In this document: in pieces, positions 35,873 to 45,983 of the stretch
How positions within the stretch are numbered: the stretch's first letter is position 1
Layout: every line of letters starts with the position of its first letter
Assembly: GCF_903994045.1 (NCBI RefSeq)
Contig: NZ_CAJEWD010000003.1
Coordinates: 310,001 to 374,000, forward strand
Direction: 5' to 3'
Origin: Jeotgalicoccus meleagridis
Lineage (GTDB): Bacteria; Bacillota; Bacilli; Staphylococcales; Salinicoccaceae
DNA length: 64,000 nucleotides
Program-made: the position numbers and the translations under genes
The notes under the pieces: generated by a model
What the model was told of the DNA's origin: nothing
The model's database searches: none
What the model saw: only the letters and a program-made list of their open reading frames with translations

Positions 35873-37249
35873 GTGCAATTTGAAACGATCTCAAGCATCT
35901 CTACACCAGTCGGTGAAGGGGCGATTGCTATCGTTCGTCTGTCAGGAGAAGATGCGGTTGAAATTGCAGATCGTCTGTATAGAGGAGCGAAAAAATTAAG
36001 TGAGGTAGATTCCCACACGATTAACTATGGGCATATCATCGACCCTAAAACGAAAGAAACAGTCGAAGAGGTTATGTGTGCGGTGATGAGAGCCCCAAGA
36101 ACATATACGAGAGAAGACATCGTAGAGATTAACTGTCATGGTGGGATTCACACAGTTAACCGTGTACTGCAGTTAACTTTAAGTCATGGTGCTCGCATGG
36201 CTGAACCAGGTGAGTTTACTAAGCGTGCCTTCTTAAATGGACGCGTCGACTTATCTCAAGCTGAAGCGGTTATGGACTTTATCAGGTCAAAAACTGACCA
36301 GGCATCTAAAGTTGCAAACCAACAAGTTCAAGGTCGTTTAAAAACATATATAGAAAATTTACGTCAGAGTATTTTAAATATACTTGCTCAAGTTGAAGTT
36401 AATATCGATTATCCAGAATACGATGATGTTGAAGAAGCAACGACAGCCTTTTTATTAGAAGAAGCGCAAACAGTTGAAAAAGAAATTGAGAAGTTGCTTA
36501 AATCGAGTGCTGAAGGGCGTATTTTACGAGAAGGCTTGTCAACGGTCATTGTCGGTAAACCTAACGTCGGTAAGAGTTCACTCCTAAATTATCTGATCCA
36601 AGATAATAAGGCTATTGTTACGGATGTTGCTGGTACGACACGTGATATTTTAGAAGAATATGTCAATGTCAATGGAATTCCTTTAAAACTAGTTGATACT
36701 GCGGGGATTCGTGAGACAGATGATGTCGTTGAAAAAATTGGAGTTGAACGTTCACGTGAAGCACTAAAAGATGCTGAACTTATCCTTTACGTCATGAACA
36801 ATAACGAAGAGATTACAAAAGAGGATATCGAGCTTTTAGAAACTATTGATGATAAAAAAGTCATCGGTATCATTAATAAATTAGATTTAGAAAATCATCT
36901 AGATGTAGATTATTTAACAAGTCACTTTGACATCCCATTAATTAGAACATCGATTATTAATGGTCAGGGTGTGGATGACTTAGAAAATGAAATACAACGC
37001 ATGTTTTTCGATGGCAGCATTTCATCAGCAGACTCCACATATGTATCAAATAATCGTCATATACACTTGTTAGAACAAGCGAAAGTATCTATTAGCGATG
37101 CGATTTCATCAGCAGAAATTGATGTTCCTGTCGATATTATTCAAATAGATCTGATTAAAACCTGGGAACTTCTAGGAGAAGTTATTGGTGAGGATGTTTC
37201 AGAACAGCTCATCGATCAGCTCTTCAGTCAATTCTGTCTAGGTAAATAA
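35873..37249 (+). CDS. mnmE: tRNA modification GTPase MnmE
   Basis: MnmE acts with MnmG to add a 5-carboxymethylaminomethyl (or related) group to the wobble uridine of some tRNAs. The 458 residues have an N-terminal folate-binding domain ([16 protein letters not shown]), a helical domain, and an inserted G domain with G1 [10 protein letters not shown]2/G3 TTRDILEE and DTAGIRE, and G4 NKLD. It ends with the catalytic C-terminal motif FCLGK. The start is GTG behind AAGGAG. Confidence 0.97.
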   Translation: MQFETISSISTPVGEGAIAIVRLSGEDAVEIADRLYRGAKKLSEVDSHTINYGHIIDPKTKETVEEVMCAVMRAPRTYTREDIVEINCHGGIHTVNRVLQLTLSHGARMAEPGEFTKRAFLNGRVDLSQAEAVMDFIRSKTDQASKVANQQVQGRLKTYIENLRQSILNILAQVEVNIDYPEYDDVEEATTAFLLEEAQTVEKEIEKLLKSSAEGRILREGLSTVIVGKPNVGKSSLLNYLIQDNKAIVTDVAGTTRDILEEYVNVNGIPLKLVDTAGIRETDDVVEKIGVERSREALKDAELILYVMNNNEEITKEDIELLETIDDKKVIGIINKLDLENHLDVDYLTSHFDIPLIRTSIINGQGVDDLENEIQRMFFDGSISSADSTYVSNNRHIHLLEQAKVSISDAISSAEIDVPVDIIQIDLIKTWELLGEVIGEDVSEQLIDQLFSQFCLGK

Positions 37250-37265
37250 TTTAGGAGGTAAAATA

Positions 37266-39149
37266 ATGACCGAAGCAATAAAATACGATGTGATTGTTAT
37301 TGGTGCTGGCCATGCAGGAGTCGAAGCGGGACTTGCAGCAAGCCGTAAAGGTTTAAAAACGTTAATGTTAACAATCAACCTTGATAACATCGCATTTATG
37401 CCGTGTAACCCATCTGTTGGTGGACCAGCCAAAGGAATTGTCGTTCGTGAAGTCGATGCACTTGGTGGTCAAATGGCTAAAGTAATCGATAAAACCCATA
37501 TCCAAATGCGTATGCTAAATACTGGTAAAGGGCCTGCTGTACGTGCTTTACGTGCACAAGCAGATAAAGTTCTTTATCAACAAGAGATGAAATCTGTTTT
37601 AGAAAACGAAGAGAACCTTGATATTTTACAAGGTTTAGTTGATGAACTGATTGTCGAAAATGATGAGGTACGTGGGGTAAGAACAAATATTGGTACTGAA
37701 TATCAAGCGGATGCTGTTATTGTGACCACAGGTACCTTCTTAAGAGGTGAGATTATTCTTGGAGACCTTAAGTATTCAAGTGGTCCTAACCATCAAATTC
37801 CTTCACTTGCTCTAGCAGATCAATTGAAGGAGCTTGGCTTTGAGATTATTCGTTTCAAAACAGGGACACCACCGCGCGTCAATGCAGATTCTATAGATTA
37901 TAGTAAAACTGAAATCCAACCTGGTGATGACGTACCAAGAGCATTTAGCTTTGACACAACAGAATTCATCATGGATCAATTACCATGTTGGTTAACTTAT
38001 ACGTCACCTTCTACTCATGAGATCATTACTGCGAACTTACATTTGTCAGCAATGTACTCAGGTGTCATTCAAGGAACAGGACCAAGATACTGCCCATCTA
38101 TTGAAGATAAGATTGTTAGATTTAATGATAAACCGCGTCACCAAATCTTCTTAGAACCAGAAGGTCGTAATACTAAAGAAGTTTACGTTCAAGGCTTATC
38201 TACTAGCATGCCTGAAAGTGTACAGCGTGAAATGTTGTCGAGCATTCCTGGATTAGAGAATGCGCGTATGATGCGTGCTGGTTATGCGATTGAGTATGAT
38301 GCACTTGTGCCGACACAGCTATGGCCAACTTTAGAAACTAAAAAGATCAAAAACTTATATACCGCTGGTCAAATCAATGGAACTAGTGGTTACGAAGAAG
38401 CAGCAGGTCAAGGTTTGATCGCTGGTATTAACGCTGCTAACAAATTACTCGGTGAAGAAGAGTTAATTTTAAGTCGTACAGATGCTTATATTGGTGTACT
38501 CATAGATGACCTTGTAACTAAAGGTACAAACGAACCATACCGTCTCTTAACATCTCGTGCAGAACATCGTTTACTACTACGTCATGATAATGCTGATATG
38601 CGTTTAACAGAAATCGGTTATCAAAACAACTTAATTTCTGAGGAACGTTATGCCCGCTTTAACGAGAAAAAATCAAACATTGAAGCGGAATTAGAACGCT
38701 TGAAAAAAGTAAGAATTAAACCGAATGCACACACCCAAAATATTGTTGAACAACGTGGTGGTACTGCACTGAAAGATGGTATTTTAGCAGCTGATTTACT
38801 CCGTCGTCCTGAGATGGATTATGCATCAATTATGGAAATTCTTGGTGAGGATATCAGTCTAAAACAAGAAGAGTTCGAACAAGTTGAAGTACAAATTAAA
38901 TACGATGGTTATATTAAGAAATCTCTTCAACAAGTTGATAAGATGAAACGTATGGAAGATAAGAAAATTCCTGAAAACATCGATTACGATGCAATCAATT
39001 CATTAGCAACTGAAGCACGTATGAAGTTAAAAGAAGTAAAACCATTAAACATTGCACAGGCATCTAGAATTTCTGGTGTAAACCCTGCAGATATTTCTAT
39101 TCTGCTTGTCTACATCGAACAAGGAAATGTGAAGAGGACTGGATCATGA
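37266..39149 (+). CDS. mnmG: tRNA uridine-5-carboxymethylaminomethyl modification enzyme MnmG
   Basis: MnmG (GidA) is the FAD- and NADH-dependent partner of MnmE. The 627 residues have the N-terminal FAD motif [14 protein letters not shown], the conserved [11 protein letters not shown] and GTFLRGEI blocks, the late [19 protein letters not shown] motif and a helical C-terminal domain for MnmE binding. AGGAGG precedes the ATG, 16 bases after mnmE. It overlaps rsmG by four bases. Confidence 0.98.
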   Translation: MTEAIKYDVIVIGAGHAGVEAGLAASRKGLKTLMLTINLDNIAFMPCNPSVGGPAKGIVVREVDALGGQMAKVIDKTHIQMRMLNTGKGPAVRALRAQADKVLYQQEMKSVLENEENLDILQGLVDELIVENDEVRGVRTNIGTEYQADAVIVTTGTFLRGEIILGDLKYSSGPNHQIPSLALADQLKELGFEIIRFKTGTPPRVNADSIDYSKTEIQPGDDVPRAFSFDTTEFIMDQLPCWLTYTSPSTHEIITANLHLSAMYSGVIQGTGPRYCPSIEDKIVRFNDKPRHQIFLEPEGRNTKEVYVQGLSTSMPESVQREMLSSIPGLENARMMRAGYAIEYDALVPTQLWPTLETKKIKNLYTAGQINGTSGYEEAAGQGLIAGINAANKLLGEEELILSRTDAYIGVLIDDLVTKGTNEPYRLLTSRAEHRLLLRHDNADMRLTEIGYQNNLISEERYARFNEKKSNIEAELERLKKVRIKPNAHTQNIVEQRGGTALKDGILAADLLRRPEMDYASIMEILGEDISLKQEEFEQVEVQIKYDGYIKKSLQQVDKMKRMEDKKIPENIDYDAINSLATEARMKLKEVKPLNIAQASRISGVNPADISILLVYIEQGNVKRTGS

Positions 39150-39859
39150 CAGAAACAGAATTTATAAATCAATTAAAAGAACATGGCATTGAACTTTCCA
39201 CTGAACAAATCGGACAGTTTAAAACTTACTTTGAAATGCTTGTAGAGTGGAATCAAAAAATTAACTTAACTGCAGTAACAGAAATGAAAGAAGTCTATTT
39301 AAAGCACTTCTATGATTCTATTACACCACTTTTATATGCTGATATTGAAGAGGGTGCAAGTCTATGTGATGTTGGTGCTGGTGCAGGTTTTCCAAGCATT
39401 CCTATGAAGATTATTCGCCCGGACTTAAAAGTGACTATCGTCGACTCACTCAATAAACGTATTACCTTTTTAAATGAGTTGACTACAGTGCTTGGTTTGG
39501 ATAAAATTCATCTCGTTCACGATCGTGCAGAAACCTTTGGACAATACGGACAAAGACATATGTTTGATGTGGTCACAGCACGCGCTGTTGCCCAGCTGAA
39601 TGTCTTAGCTGAATTATGCTTACCTTTAGTTCGTACTGGTGGACAGTTCATCGTTATGAAGGGTAAAAAAGCTATGGAAGAGATTGAAGAAGCGGAGTTC
39701 GCGCTTGATTTACTAGGTGGAGACATTAAAAAAATCAATTCGCTAACCTTACCTGAAGAGGAAAGCGAACGCTATATTATTGTTATTGATAAAGTCAGAA
39801 AGACACCTAAAAAATACCCTAGAAAACCAGGAACTCCAAATAAATCCCCATTAAAATAA
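39146..39859 (+). CDS. rsmG: 16S rRNA (guanine527-N7)-methyltransferase
   Basis: RsmG (GidB) methylates G527 in the 530 loop of 16S rRNA; loss gives low-level streptomycin resistance in other species. The 237 residues include the Rossmann SAM site [17 protein letters not shown], the N-terminal [17 protein letters not shown] block and [10 protein letters not shown] basic tail ([19 protein letters not shown]) ends the protein, as in other Firmicutes. The ATG overlaps the mnmG stop. Confidence 0.97.
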   Translation: MTETEFINQLKEHGIELSTEQIGQFKTYFEMLVEWNQKINLTAVTEMKEVYLKHFYDSITPLLYADIEEGASLCDVGAGAGFPSIPMKIIRPDLKVTIVDSLNKRITFLNELTTVLGLDKIHLVHDRAETFGQYGQRHMFDVVTARAVAQLNVLAELCLPLVRTGGQFIVMKGKKAMEEIEEAEFALDLLGGDIKKINSLTLPEEESERYIIVIDKVRKTPKKYPRKPGTPNKSPLK

Positions 39860-39874
39860 AGGATGGTGGAATGT

Positions 39875-40684
39875 GTGAAAAAACCATTTTCAAAACTATT
39901 CAATTTAATAGATAAGAGTGAAATGGCTCATGATGAAGACTTGGTACATGTGTCATTGGAAAACATTGTCCCAAACCAATACCAGCCAAGAGCAGTCTTT
40001 GATCAAGATAAAATTAAAGAGCTCGCACATTCCATCGAAAAGCATGGTTTACTTCAACCTATTACTTTAAGACCAATTGAAGAAGACATGTATGAAATTA
40101 TTGCCGGGGAAAGACGTTTTAGAGCTTTGAAATATCTTGCCTATGAAAACACTAAAGCGATTGTTAAATACCTGACTGACCAAGAAACAGCTGCAATTGC
40201 TTTGATTGAGAATATTCAAAGAGAAAACTTAACGAGCATTGAAGAAGCTAGGGCATATAAGCAGCTTCTAGACATGGATGATGTTACTCAAAAAGATTTA
40301 GCTGAGAGCATCGGTAAGAGTCAGTCTTTTATCGCTAATAAATTGAGACTACTTAAGCTTTCTGACGACGTTATAACGGCGTTAGAAAAAGAAGAAATCA
40401 CTGAAAGGCATGCGAGAGCACTGCTTTCATTAGATAACGATGGCCAATACGATGTTTTAAACAATATCGTTAGCGATAAACTGACAGTTAAGGAAACTGA
40501 ACTCGCAGTTAAAAATCGTCAAAAAAAACGCACAGAGCAAATTAACTTTAACGATGATGTGACTTTTGTCTTAAATGACTTTGAACGTGATATTAAAAAA
40601 TTACGAGAAAAAGGCATGGATATCCGAATCGAGAACAGTGAAACGAATGATTTTCATGAGGTTATTATTAAGATTTACAAGTAG
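39875..40684 (+). CDS. noc: Nucleoid occlusion protein Noc
   Basis: Noc is a ParB-family CTP switch that binds many chromosomal sites and the membrane, preventing division over the nucleoid. The 269-residue product begins MKKPFSKLFN, an amphipathic membrane-binding start typical of Noc. It has the ParB CTPase motifs NQYQPR and GERRFRAL, ENIQREN, and the helix-turn-helix TQKDLAESIGKSQSFIANKLR. The GTG at 39875 follows GGTGG; four codons further up there is an ATG with no spacing for a binding site. parB follows. Confidence 0.94.
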   Translation: MKKPFSKLFNLIDKSEMAHDEDLVHVSLENIVPNQYQPRAVFDQDKIKELAHSIEKHGLLQPITLRPIEEDMYEIIAGERRFRALKYLAYENTKAIVKYLTDQETAAIALIENIQRENLTSIEEARAYKQLLDMDDVTQKDLAESIGKSQSFIANKLRLLKLSDDVITALEKEEITERHARALLSLDNDGQYDVLNNIVSDKLTVKETELAVKNRQKKRTEQINFNDDVTFVLNDFERDIKKLREKGMDIRIENSETNDFHEVIIKIYK

Positions 40685-40715
40685 GGTGCCTGCACACAGT
40701 GTAGGTACTCTTTTT
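40685..40715 (+). terminator. Terminator after noc
   Basis: GTGCCTGCAC pairs with GTGTAGGTAC (two G-U pairs, 3-base loop) and is followed by TCTTTTTC, just after the noc stop. Confidence 0.75.
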
Positions 40716-40718
40716 CAC

Positions 40719-40746
40719 TTACAAACGCGTGCGTGACTGCTATAAT
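40719..40746 (+). promoter_or_regulatory. parB promoter
   Basis: TTACAA (40719-40724) and a consensus TATAAT (40741-40746) are 16 bases apart, about 40 bases before the preferred parB start. Confidence 0.65.
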
Positions 40747-40784
40747 ATAGTGTGTATTTTAACAAATTGAAGTTGGTGACGAGT

Positions 40785-41561
40785 TTGGAAATTATCGATT
40801 TGCCTATTGCTTCTATTAGAAAAAATCCTTATCAACCAAGACAAACTTTTGATGCGGAAAAACTTGAAGACTTATCCAGAAGTATTGAGCAACATGGTGT
40901 CATGCAACCAATTACAGTGAGGCTGGCTACAAAAGGCTATACATTAGTGGCTGGAGAAAGACGTCTAAGAGCAAGTAAGTTAGCAGGTCTATCTCATATC
41001 CCTGCAATTATTACTGAGATGACTGATTTAGAGATGATGGAGCTTGCGATTATTGAAAATCTTCAAAGAGAAGATCTGAGTCCACTAGAAGAAGCAGAAA
41101 GTTATAGAGACTTGATGACAGCAAGTGACTTGACCCAAGATGGTTTGTCTCATAGGCTAGGTAAGTCTAGGTCATACATCGCTAATACTTTAAGGTTGTT
41201 AAATTTGCCTTCTAAGGTCAAAGTCATGATTAATAATAAAGAACTTACTGGTGCACATGGGCGCACACTTCTGTCCTTAAAAGAACCACATTTGATGGAA
41301 ATGGTGGCGTCTAAGGCACAACAAGAAGGCATGAGTGTTAGAGCTTTGGAACACTATGTAAAGTCTTTTAAACCTAGTAAAAAAATTAAGAGGACTAAAA
41401 AGAAACTTAAGTTTATCGAAGGTTATGAAAGAGACTTAAAAGCACGGTTTGGAACTAAGGTTGAAATTAAAAAAATTAAACAAAAAGGCGTCATTCAACT
41501 GGAGTTTACATCGGAAGAAGAGTTTAAAAGAATACTCTCTATGCTTCAAAATCACCAATAG
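40785..41561 (+). CDS. parB: Chromosome-partitioning protein ParB (Spo0J)
   Basis: ParB binds parS sites near the origin, spreads as a CTP-dependent clamp and loads SMC. From the chosen TTG start it has about 258 residues, beginning MEIIDLPIASIRKNPYQPR. It shows the CTPase motifs AGERRLRA and ENLQREDLSP, and the DNA-recognition helix TQDGLSHRLGKSRSYIANTLR. The in-frame ATG 11 codons upstream would add an unconserved stretch. No parA/soj is present, as in staphylococci. It is a paralogue of noc, about 100 bases upstream. Confidence 0.93.
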   Translation: MEIIDLPIASIRKNPYQPRQTFDAEKLEDLSRSIEQHGVMQPITVRLATKGYTLVAGERRLRASKLAGLSHIPAIITEMTDLEMMELAIIENLQREDLSPLEEAESYRDLMTASDLTQDGLSHRLGKSRSYIANTLRLLNLPSKVKVMINNKELTGAHGRTLLSLKEPHLMEMVASKAQQEGMSVRALEHYVKSFKPSKKIKRTKKKLKFIEGYERDLKARFGTKVEIKKIKQKGVIQLEFTSEEEFKRILSMLQNHQ

Positions 41562-41575
41562 AAAGAGGGAAACAG

Positions 41576-42508
41576 ATGAACTTTTTAAGCTTGTTTAATA
41601 CATCAGTAAATGAAGGACTTGAAGAACAATTAACATTTATTGAAACACTAATAAAGCGTATCGGAGAACCGGACCTATGGATTAATATCGGTCAGACTAT
41701 ACTATTTGCTTTAATCTTAATTATTGTAGGCTACATTTTGACACGTGTCGCAAATCGTCTGATAGAAAACTTCTTTAAATATAAGGCAAAGTCTCGCTTA
41801 AAAGGCTCTGATAAGAGAAATAACACGCTGATTAATGTCTTACAAAACAGTGCATCCATTTTCATTTGGTTCTTTATTGTTGTAGCTATACTTGAGTCAT
41901 TTAATATCCCTGTATCCACACTACTAGCAGGGGCTGGGGTAGTTGGTCTGGCTATTGGTTTTGGTGCACAGAGTCTAGTCAAAGATATGATTACTGGTTT
42001 CTTTATCATTTTAGAAAATCAATTTGATAAAGGTGACTTTGTGCGTGTTAATACGTCAGGGACTACTGTTGCCGAGGGTGAAGTGTTATCATTAGGTCTA
42101 CGATCATCTCGCATTCAAGGCTATGAAGGCGAGTTATACATGATTCCTAACGGTACAATCAATGAGGTCGTTAACTTTTCTCGATATAACTCTATTTCTT
42201 TCTTAGATATGAACTTTTCTATTACAGAAGATTTAGATCAAGTCGAAAGTATATTAGAATCTTACCTTGAATCTCACTGGAGAGAAGAAGAGGTATTGGT
42301 TGAGCCACCTGTTGTTCAAGGGGTTCAAGATATTAAACAAGGAGAAGCAACGATTCGTGTAATGTTGACTTCTCGCCCGATGGAACATTTTGGAGCGACA
42401 CGTCGCATGAGAAAACGTATTAAGCAGTACTTAGAATCACAAAACATTTACATTTCTGTTCCTACTATGGATATTAACGATTTCGAAGGCGAAAATGATG
42501 AGGTGTAG
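41576..42508 (+). CDS. Small-conductance mechanosensitive channel (MscS family)
   Basis: MscS channels release solutes when the membrane is stretched by osmotic down-shock. The 310 residues have membrane segments at about 37-60 and 90-110, the pore-lining TM3 rich in Gly and Ala (LLAGAGVVGLAIGFGAQSLVKDMITG, residues about 115-140), a beta domain (QFDKGDFVRV, MIPNGTINEVVNFSR) and a C-terminal alpha/beta domain. It lies 15 bases after parB, followed by the small DUF951 gene and ychF, an arrangement like that in Bacilli. Confidence 0.93.
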   Translation: MNFLSLFNTSVNEGLEEQLTFIETLIKRIGEPDLWINIGQTILFALILIIVGYILTRVANRLIENFFKYKAKSRLKGSDKRNNTLINVLQNSASIFIWFFIVVAILESFNIPVSTLLAGAGVVGLAIGFGAQSLVKDMITGFFIILENQFDKGDFVRVNTSGTTVAEGEVLSLGLRSSRIQGYEGELYMIPNGTINEVVNFSRYNSISFLDMNFSITEDLDQVESILESYLESHWREEEVLVEPPVVQGVQDIKQGEATIRVMLTSRPMEHFGATRRMRKRIKQYLESQNIYISVPTMDINDFEGENDEV

Positions 42509-42510
42509 AT

Positions 42511-42690
42511 ATGGAGAAAAACTATGAGTTAAATAGTTTTGTTGAAATGAAGAAAGCTCACCCATGTGGAACGAATAAGTTTCAAATTGTCCGAATGGGT
42601 GCAGATATAAAAATCAAATGTACCCACTGTGACCGTACTATTATGATGGCACGTCGGGACTTTAATAAAAGATTAAAAAAAGTATTATAA
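42511..42690 (+). CDS. DUF951 family small protein (YyzM-like)
   Basis: This 59-residue protein begins MEKNYELNSFVEMKKAHPCG and contains KCTHCDRTIMMARRDF. The cysteines (HPCG, CTHC) suggest a metal-binding zinc ribbon, although the function is unknown. It starts two bases after the mscS stop, and AGGTG precedes the ATG. A DUF951 gene beside ychF is common in Firmicutes. Confidence 0.9.
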   Translation: MEKNYELNSFVEMKKAHPCGTNKFQIVRMGADIKIKCTHCDRTIMMARRDFNKRLKKVL

Positions 42691-42708
42691 TTTAAAGGAG
42701 AAAAAATC

Positions 42709-43809
42709 ATGTCTTTAACAGCTGGAATCGTTGGCTTACCTAACGTTGGTAAATCAACCTTATTTAACGCAATCACAAAAGCAGGTGCGCTTGCTGCTAA
42801 CTATCCATTCGCAACAATCGATCCTAACGTCGGAATCGTAGAGGTTCCTGATGCACGTTTAGATAAACTTACTGAAATCGTTGTGCCAAAGAAAACAGTT
42901 CCTACTGCATTTGAATTTACAGATATCGCAGGCATCGTTAAAGGTGCATCTAAAGGTGAAGGTTTAGGAAATAAATTCCTTGCTAACATTAGAGAGGTAG
43001 ACGCGATTTGCCAAGTGGTTCGTGCGTTTAATGATGAGAATGTCACTCACGTATCAGGTAAGGTTGACCCAGTTGATGATATTGAAATTATCAATATGGA
43101 GCTGATTCTTGCAGACCTTGAAAGTGTAGATAAGCGCTTGCCTAAAGTTGAAAAAATGGCCAAGCAAAAAGATAAGGACGCTGTGGCAGAAGCTAAAGTG
43201 TTAACGAAGATTAAAGAGTGCTTAGAATCAGAACGTCCTGTTCGTGCACTTGATTTCTCTGAAGAAGAATTTAAGCTTGTTAAACACTTCAATCTCCTAA
43301 CTCAAAAACCAATGTTATACGTTGCCAATGTCGCTGAAGATGATTTATCAGACCTTGAAGATAACGAACATTTAAAAGCAATCCAGGAATATGCCAATGA
43401 AGAAGATTCACAAGTTATTGTTATTTCAGCAAAAGTTGAAGAAGAAATTGCTGTTCTAGAAGATGATGAGCGCGAAATGTTCCTTGAAGAGCTCGGTTTA
43501 GATGAGTCAGGTTTAGATAAACTGATCAGAGCATCATATGACTTACTAGGTTTAGCGACTTACTTTACTGCAGGTGTTCAAGAAGTTAGAGCGTGGACCT
43601 TTAGAAAAGGAATGACAGCACCTGAGTGTGCCGGCATTATCCACACAGATTTCCAAAAAGGTTTCATCCGCGCTGAAACTGTAAGTTACGATGATTTAGT
43701 AGAGGCTGGTAGTGAAGTGAAAGCTAAGGAAGCTGGTAAGGTTCGTCTAGAAGGAAAAGACTATATCATGAAAGATGGAGATGTCGTTCATTTTAGATTT
43801 AATGTCTAG
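42709..43809 (+). CDS. ychF: Ribosome-binding ATPase YchF (OLA1 family)
   Basis: YchF is an Obg-related P-loop protein that prefers ATP and binds the ribosome. The 366 residues have G1 GIVGLPNVGKSTLFNAIT, DIAGIVKGASKGEGLGNKF as switch/G3, and the C-terminal TGS domain (TFRKGMTAPECAGIIHTDFQKGF). AAAGGAG lies 7 bases before the ATG. It is full length and the last gene before the rpsF promoter. Confidence 0.97.
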   Translation: MSLTAGIVGLPNVGKSTLFNAITKAGALAANYPFATIDPNVGIVEVPDARLDKLTEIVVPKKTVPTAFEFTDIAGIVKGASKGEGLGNKFLANIREVDAICQVVRAFNDENVTHVSGKVDPVDDIEIINMELILADLESVDKRLPKVEKMAKQKDKDAVAEAKVLTKIKECLESERPVRALDFSEEEFKLVKHFNLLTQKPMLYVANVAEDDLSDLEDNEHLKAIQEYANEEDSQVIVISAKVEEEIAVLEDDEREMFLEELGLDESGLDKLIRASYDLLGLATYFTAGVQEVRAWTFRKGMTAPECAGIIHTDFQKGFIRAETVSYDDLVEAGSEVKAKEAGKVRLEGKDYIMKDGDVVHFRFNV

Positions 43810-43816
43810 ATATACC

Positions 43817-43845
43817 TTGTAAAACAGCTAATTTATTGCTATAAT
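43817..43845 (+). promoter_or_regulatory. rpsF promoter
   Basis: TTGTAA (43817-43822) and TATAAT (43840-43845) have the ideal 17-base spacing, shortly after the ychF stop. Confidence 0.8.
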
Positions 43846-43869
43846 ATCTGATTGTGAGTAATGAAAATT

Positions 43870-43903
43870 ATTCCTTGCTGAAAACAAAGGTTTTCAGCCG
43901 CAA
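43870..43903 (+). promoter_or_regulatory. Probable S6:S18 autoregulatory leader
   Basis: In the rpsF leader, GCTGAAAAC pairs with GTTTTCAGC around AAAG and is followed at once by CG, giving the CCG next to a stem that is typical of the S6:S18 mRNA motif of rpsF leaders. The stem lies 27 bases before the rpsF start. The assignment rests on position and the CCG, not on an alignment. Confidence 0.45.
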
Positions 43904-43925
43904 AGTCCATAAGGAGGTGCACAAG

Positions 43926-44228
43926 ATGAGAGCATATGAAATTTTATATGTAATCCGCCCAAACATTGAAGAAGAAGCGAAAGCAACACTTGTTAAACGT
44001 TTCGATGAAATTCTTACAAACAATGGTGCGGAAATCGTCGAGTCTAAAGAGTGGGGTAAACGTCGTCTTGCCTATGAAATCGAAGATTTCAAAGATGGTT
44101 TTTATCACATCATCAAAGTTAACGCTACAAGCGAAGCTACTGATGAGTTTGACCGCTTAGCTAAGATCAACAATGACATCATTCGTCATATCGTTGTTCG
44201 CGACGAACAAGCAGAAGAGAAAAAATAA
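43926..44228 (+). CDS. rpsF: Small ribosomal subunit protein bS6
   Basis: bS6 pairs with bS18 on the platform of the 30S subunit. The product from the ATG at 43926 has 100 residues, starting [18 protein letters not shown], with the family blocks [18 protein letters not shown] and a charged C-terminus. A strong AAGGAGGTG lies 6 bases before this ATG, so the longer in-frame extension is rejected. ssb follows after 26 bases. Confidence 0.97.
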   Translation: MRAYEILYVIRPNIEEEAKATLVKRFDEILTNNGAEIVESKEWGKRRLAYEIEDFKDGFYHIIKVNATSEATDEFDRLAKINNDIIRHIVVRDEQAEEKK

Positions 44229-44254
44229 GTTAAATATTTAGTGGAGTTGATTAC

Positions 44255-44758
44255 ATGCTAAACCGTGTAGTTTTAGTAGGTCGCCTAACAAGGGACCCGG
44301 AACTAAGAGTCAGTCAAAATAATATCGCTGTTGCTACTTTTAACTTAGCTGTCAACCGTCCTTTCACTAGTCAAAATGGTGAAAGAGGTGCGGATTTTAT
44401 CAACTGTGTTGTTTTCCGTAAACAAGCAGAAAACGTCAACCAGTATGTTAAAAAAGGTAGTTTAGTTGGTATTGACGGAAGAATTCAAACTCGTAACTAC
44501 GAGAATAAAGACGGACAAAGAGTATATGTAACTGAAGTTGTGTGTGAAAGTGTTCAGTTCTTAGAGCCTAAAGGTAGCAGTAATCAATCTCAAAGCAATA
44601 ACGATTATAATAATTCTGCAGACTCTTATACCAATGCCTATAGCAGCGGTAATCAGTCGACAGGTCAAGGGCAAAGTCGCCAACAACCTGTAGAAGATAA
44701 TCCATTTGCGAACTCAAAAGGACCGGTAGACATTAGCGATGATGATTTACCATTCTAA
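44255..44758 (+). CDS. ssb: Single-stranded DNA-binding protein
   Basis: SSB coats single-stranded DNA in replication and repair. The 167 residues contain the OB fold (about 1-110, [18 protein letters not shown]), a Gln/Ser/Asn-rich linker (about 112-150) and the acidic tail DISDDDLPF that recruits partner proteins. It is cotranscribed with rpsF. In most Firmicutes rpsR follows within about 100 bases; here a terminator and 4 kb intervene. Confidence 0.98.
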   Translation: MLNRVVLVGRLTRDPELRVSQNNIAVATFNLAVNRPFTSQNGERGADFINCVVFRKQAENVNQYVKKGSLVGIDGRIQTRNYENKDGQRVYVTEVVCESVQFLEPKGSSNQSQSNNDYNNSADSYTNAYSSGNQSTGQGQSRQQPVEDNPFANSKGPVDISDDDLPF

Positions 44759-44823
44759 ATTTAAAATATAACAATCCAAATTTTGTTATCGTGTGTTTGA
44801 AGATGTGTGTGTAATATGTGTGA

Positions 44824-44860
44824 AAAACCTGAGATAGTATATATCTCGGGTTTTTATTTT
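44824..44860 (+). terminator. Terminator after ssb
   Basis: AAACCTGAGAT pairs with ATCTCGGGTTT around a 7-base loop and is followed by TTATTTT. It ends the rpsF-ssb transcript before rpsR. Confidence 0.88.
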
Positions 44861-44983
44861 ACTTCAGAAGATACATAAGTTAATTTTATTGTTTTAATTT
44901 CTAGTTTTTGATGTCTTTTGTCTATACAGTGTTTATAATAATATATGAAGCATAATTTTTAAGATGTAGGAGCGAAAAACGCA

Positions 44984-45898
44984 ATGATTAGAAAAAATGC
45001 TCTAAGATGGGCACTTTTACTATCGCTGTGCGTGCTATTGGCAGCTTGTAGTAATGACGATGAGAAAGAATCATCAGAAACTGATGAGCCAAAAGAAAAT
45101 AGTGAAGTGACTAAAGAAGAAGAAGCATCTGATGCTACAGCTTCTGAGGAAACTGATAGTGAACAGACATCTGATACTGAGGAGCCTGTGAGTGAAGAGG
45201 AAGAATCACAGGTTGTACATATGACTGTTGAAGAGAGTCTTGAAGATGTCATGACAGAATTGATTTCTATATTTGAAGAAGAACACGAAAATGTTGAAAT
45301 AGATGCTCAGTACGGCCATACAGAATCACTCACTGAGGACTTGATTAATGGTGATGATCAAGATATGGATATTTATTTCTCAAGTTCTGATCAAGGGTAC
45401 GAGTCATTGGTTGAAGCGGGTATTTTAGATCAGCTAGCGACTAAGTATTTACTGATTAATGAAATTGTTTTAGTGACTACTGAAGATAATGAAGATATCA
45501 CATCTTATGACTCAATCTTTAAAAATGATGATGCCACTTTATCTATTGTTAACCCTGAAAGTTCCTTATCAGGCAGTCATGCTGAGGAACTGATTCAAGC
45601 CGAAAAGAGTAATGAAAGAACGATAGAAAACATAGAGAAGAGTAATGATATTGATACGGCAGTGTCAGATATTAAAGAAGGCAAAACTGATGCCGGTCTT
45701 TTACTTAGAACAGAAGTGTCTGAAGAGGAAGATTTAAAAATCGTTTCTCGTGCACCACGTTCTTTAACTGATCCTTTTGTTTACAGTTTAGGACTATCAC
45801 AAGATATAGCTGATGATAGTGTAGCTAAAGAATTTTATCGCTTCCTACAGTCAGAAGAAGCTTTAGAAGTGTTTGCAAATTACGGTTATATAGTATAA
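44984..45898 (+). CDS. Molybdate-type ABC transporter binding lipoprotein, divergent
   Basis: This 304-residue protein has a lipoprotein signal (lipobox LAAC, Cys near residue 22), then a very acidic Ser/Glu/Asp/Thr linker (about 24-78), then a periplasmic-binding fold resembling ModA: MTVEESLEDVMTEL, DIYFSSSDQGYESLVEAG, FYRFLQSEEALEVFANYGY. The conserved substrate-loop sequence seen in the next gene (SAAASLTDAI) is replaced here by TVEESLEDV, so the ligand may differ. A terminator separates it from the following modA. Confidence 0.78.
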   Translation: MIRKNALRWALLLSLCVLLAACSNDDEKESSETDEPKENSEVTKEEEASDATASEETDSEQTSDTEEPVSEEEESQVVHMTVEESLEDVMTELISIFEEEHENVEIDAQYGHTESLTEDLINGDDQDMDIYFSSSDQGYESLVEAGILDQLATKYLLINEIVLVTTEDNEDITSYDSIFKNDDATLSIVNPESSLSGSHAEELIQAEKSNERTIENIEKSNDIDTAVSDIKEGKTDAGLLLRTEVSEEEDLKIVSRAPRSLTDPFVYSLGLSQDIADDSVAKEFYRFLQSEEALEVFANYGYIV

Positions 45899-45905
45899 AT
45901 TTCTG

Positions 45906-45936
45906 AGACAGACTAGGATTCTAGTCTGTCTTTTCT
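45906..45936 (+). terminator. Terminator between the two binding-protein genes
   Basis: AGACAGACTAG pairs with CTAGTCTGTCT (11 base pairs, 4-base loop), followed by TTTCT. A TATAAT-like -10 sits just after it, so modA probably has its own promoter. Confidence 0.8.
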
Positions 45937-45983
45937 AATGTATAATGGTAATGAAGTGATTGAGACAGAAGGGAAGATACATA

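Noticed and set aside
39875-41561. parS sites in noc-parB
   Set aside because: I looked for the TGTTTCACGTGAAACA type and saw no convincing copy in this stretch; sites may lie elsewhere.
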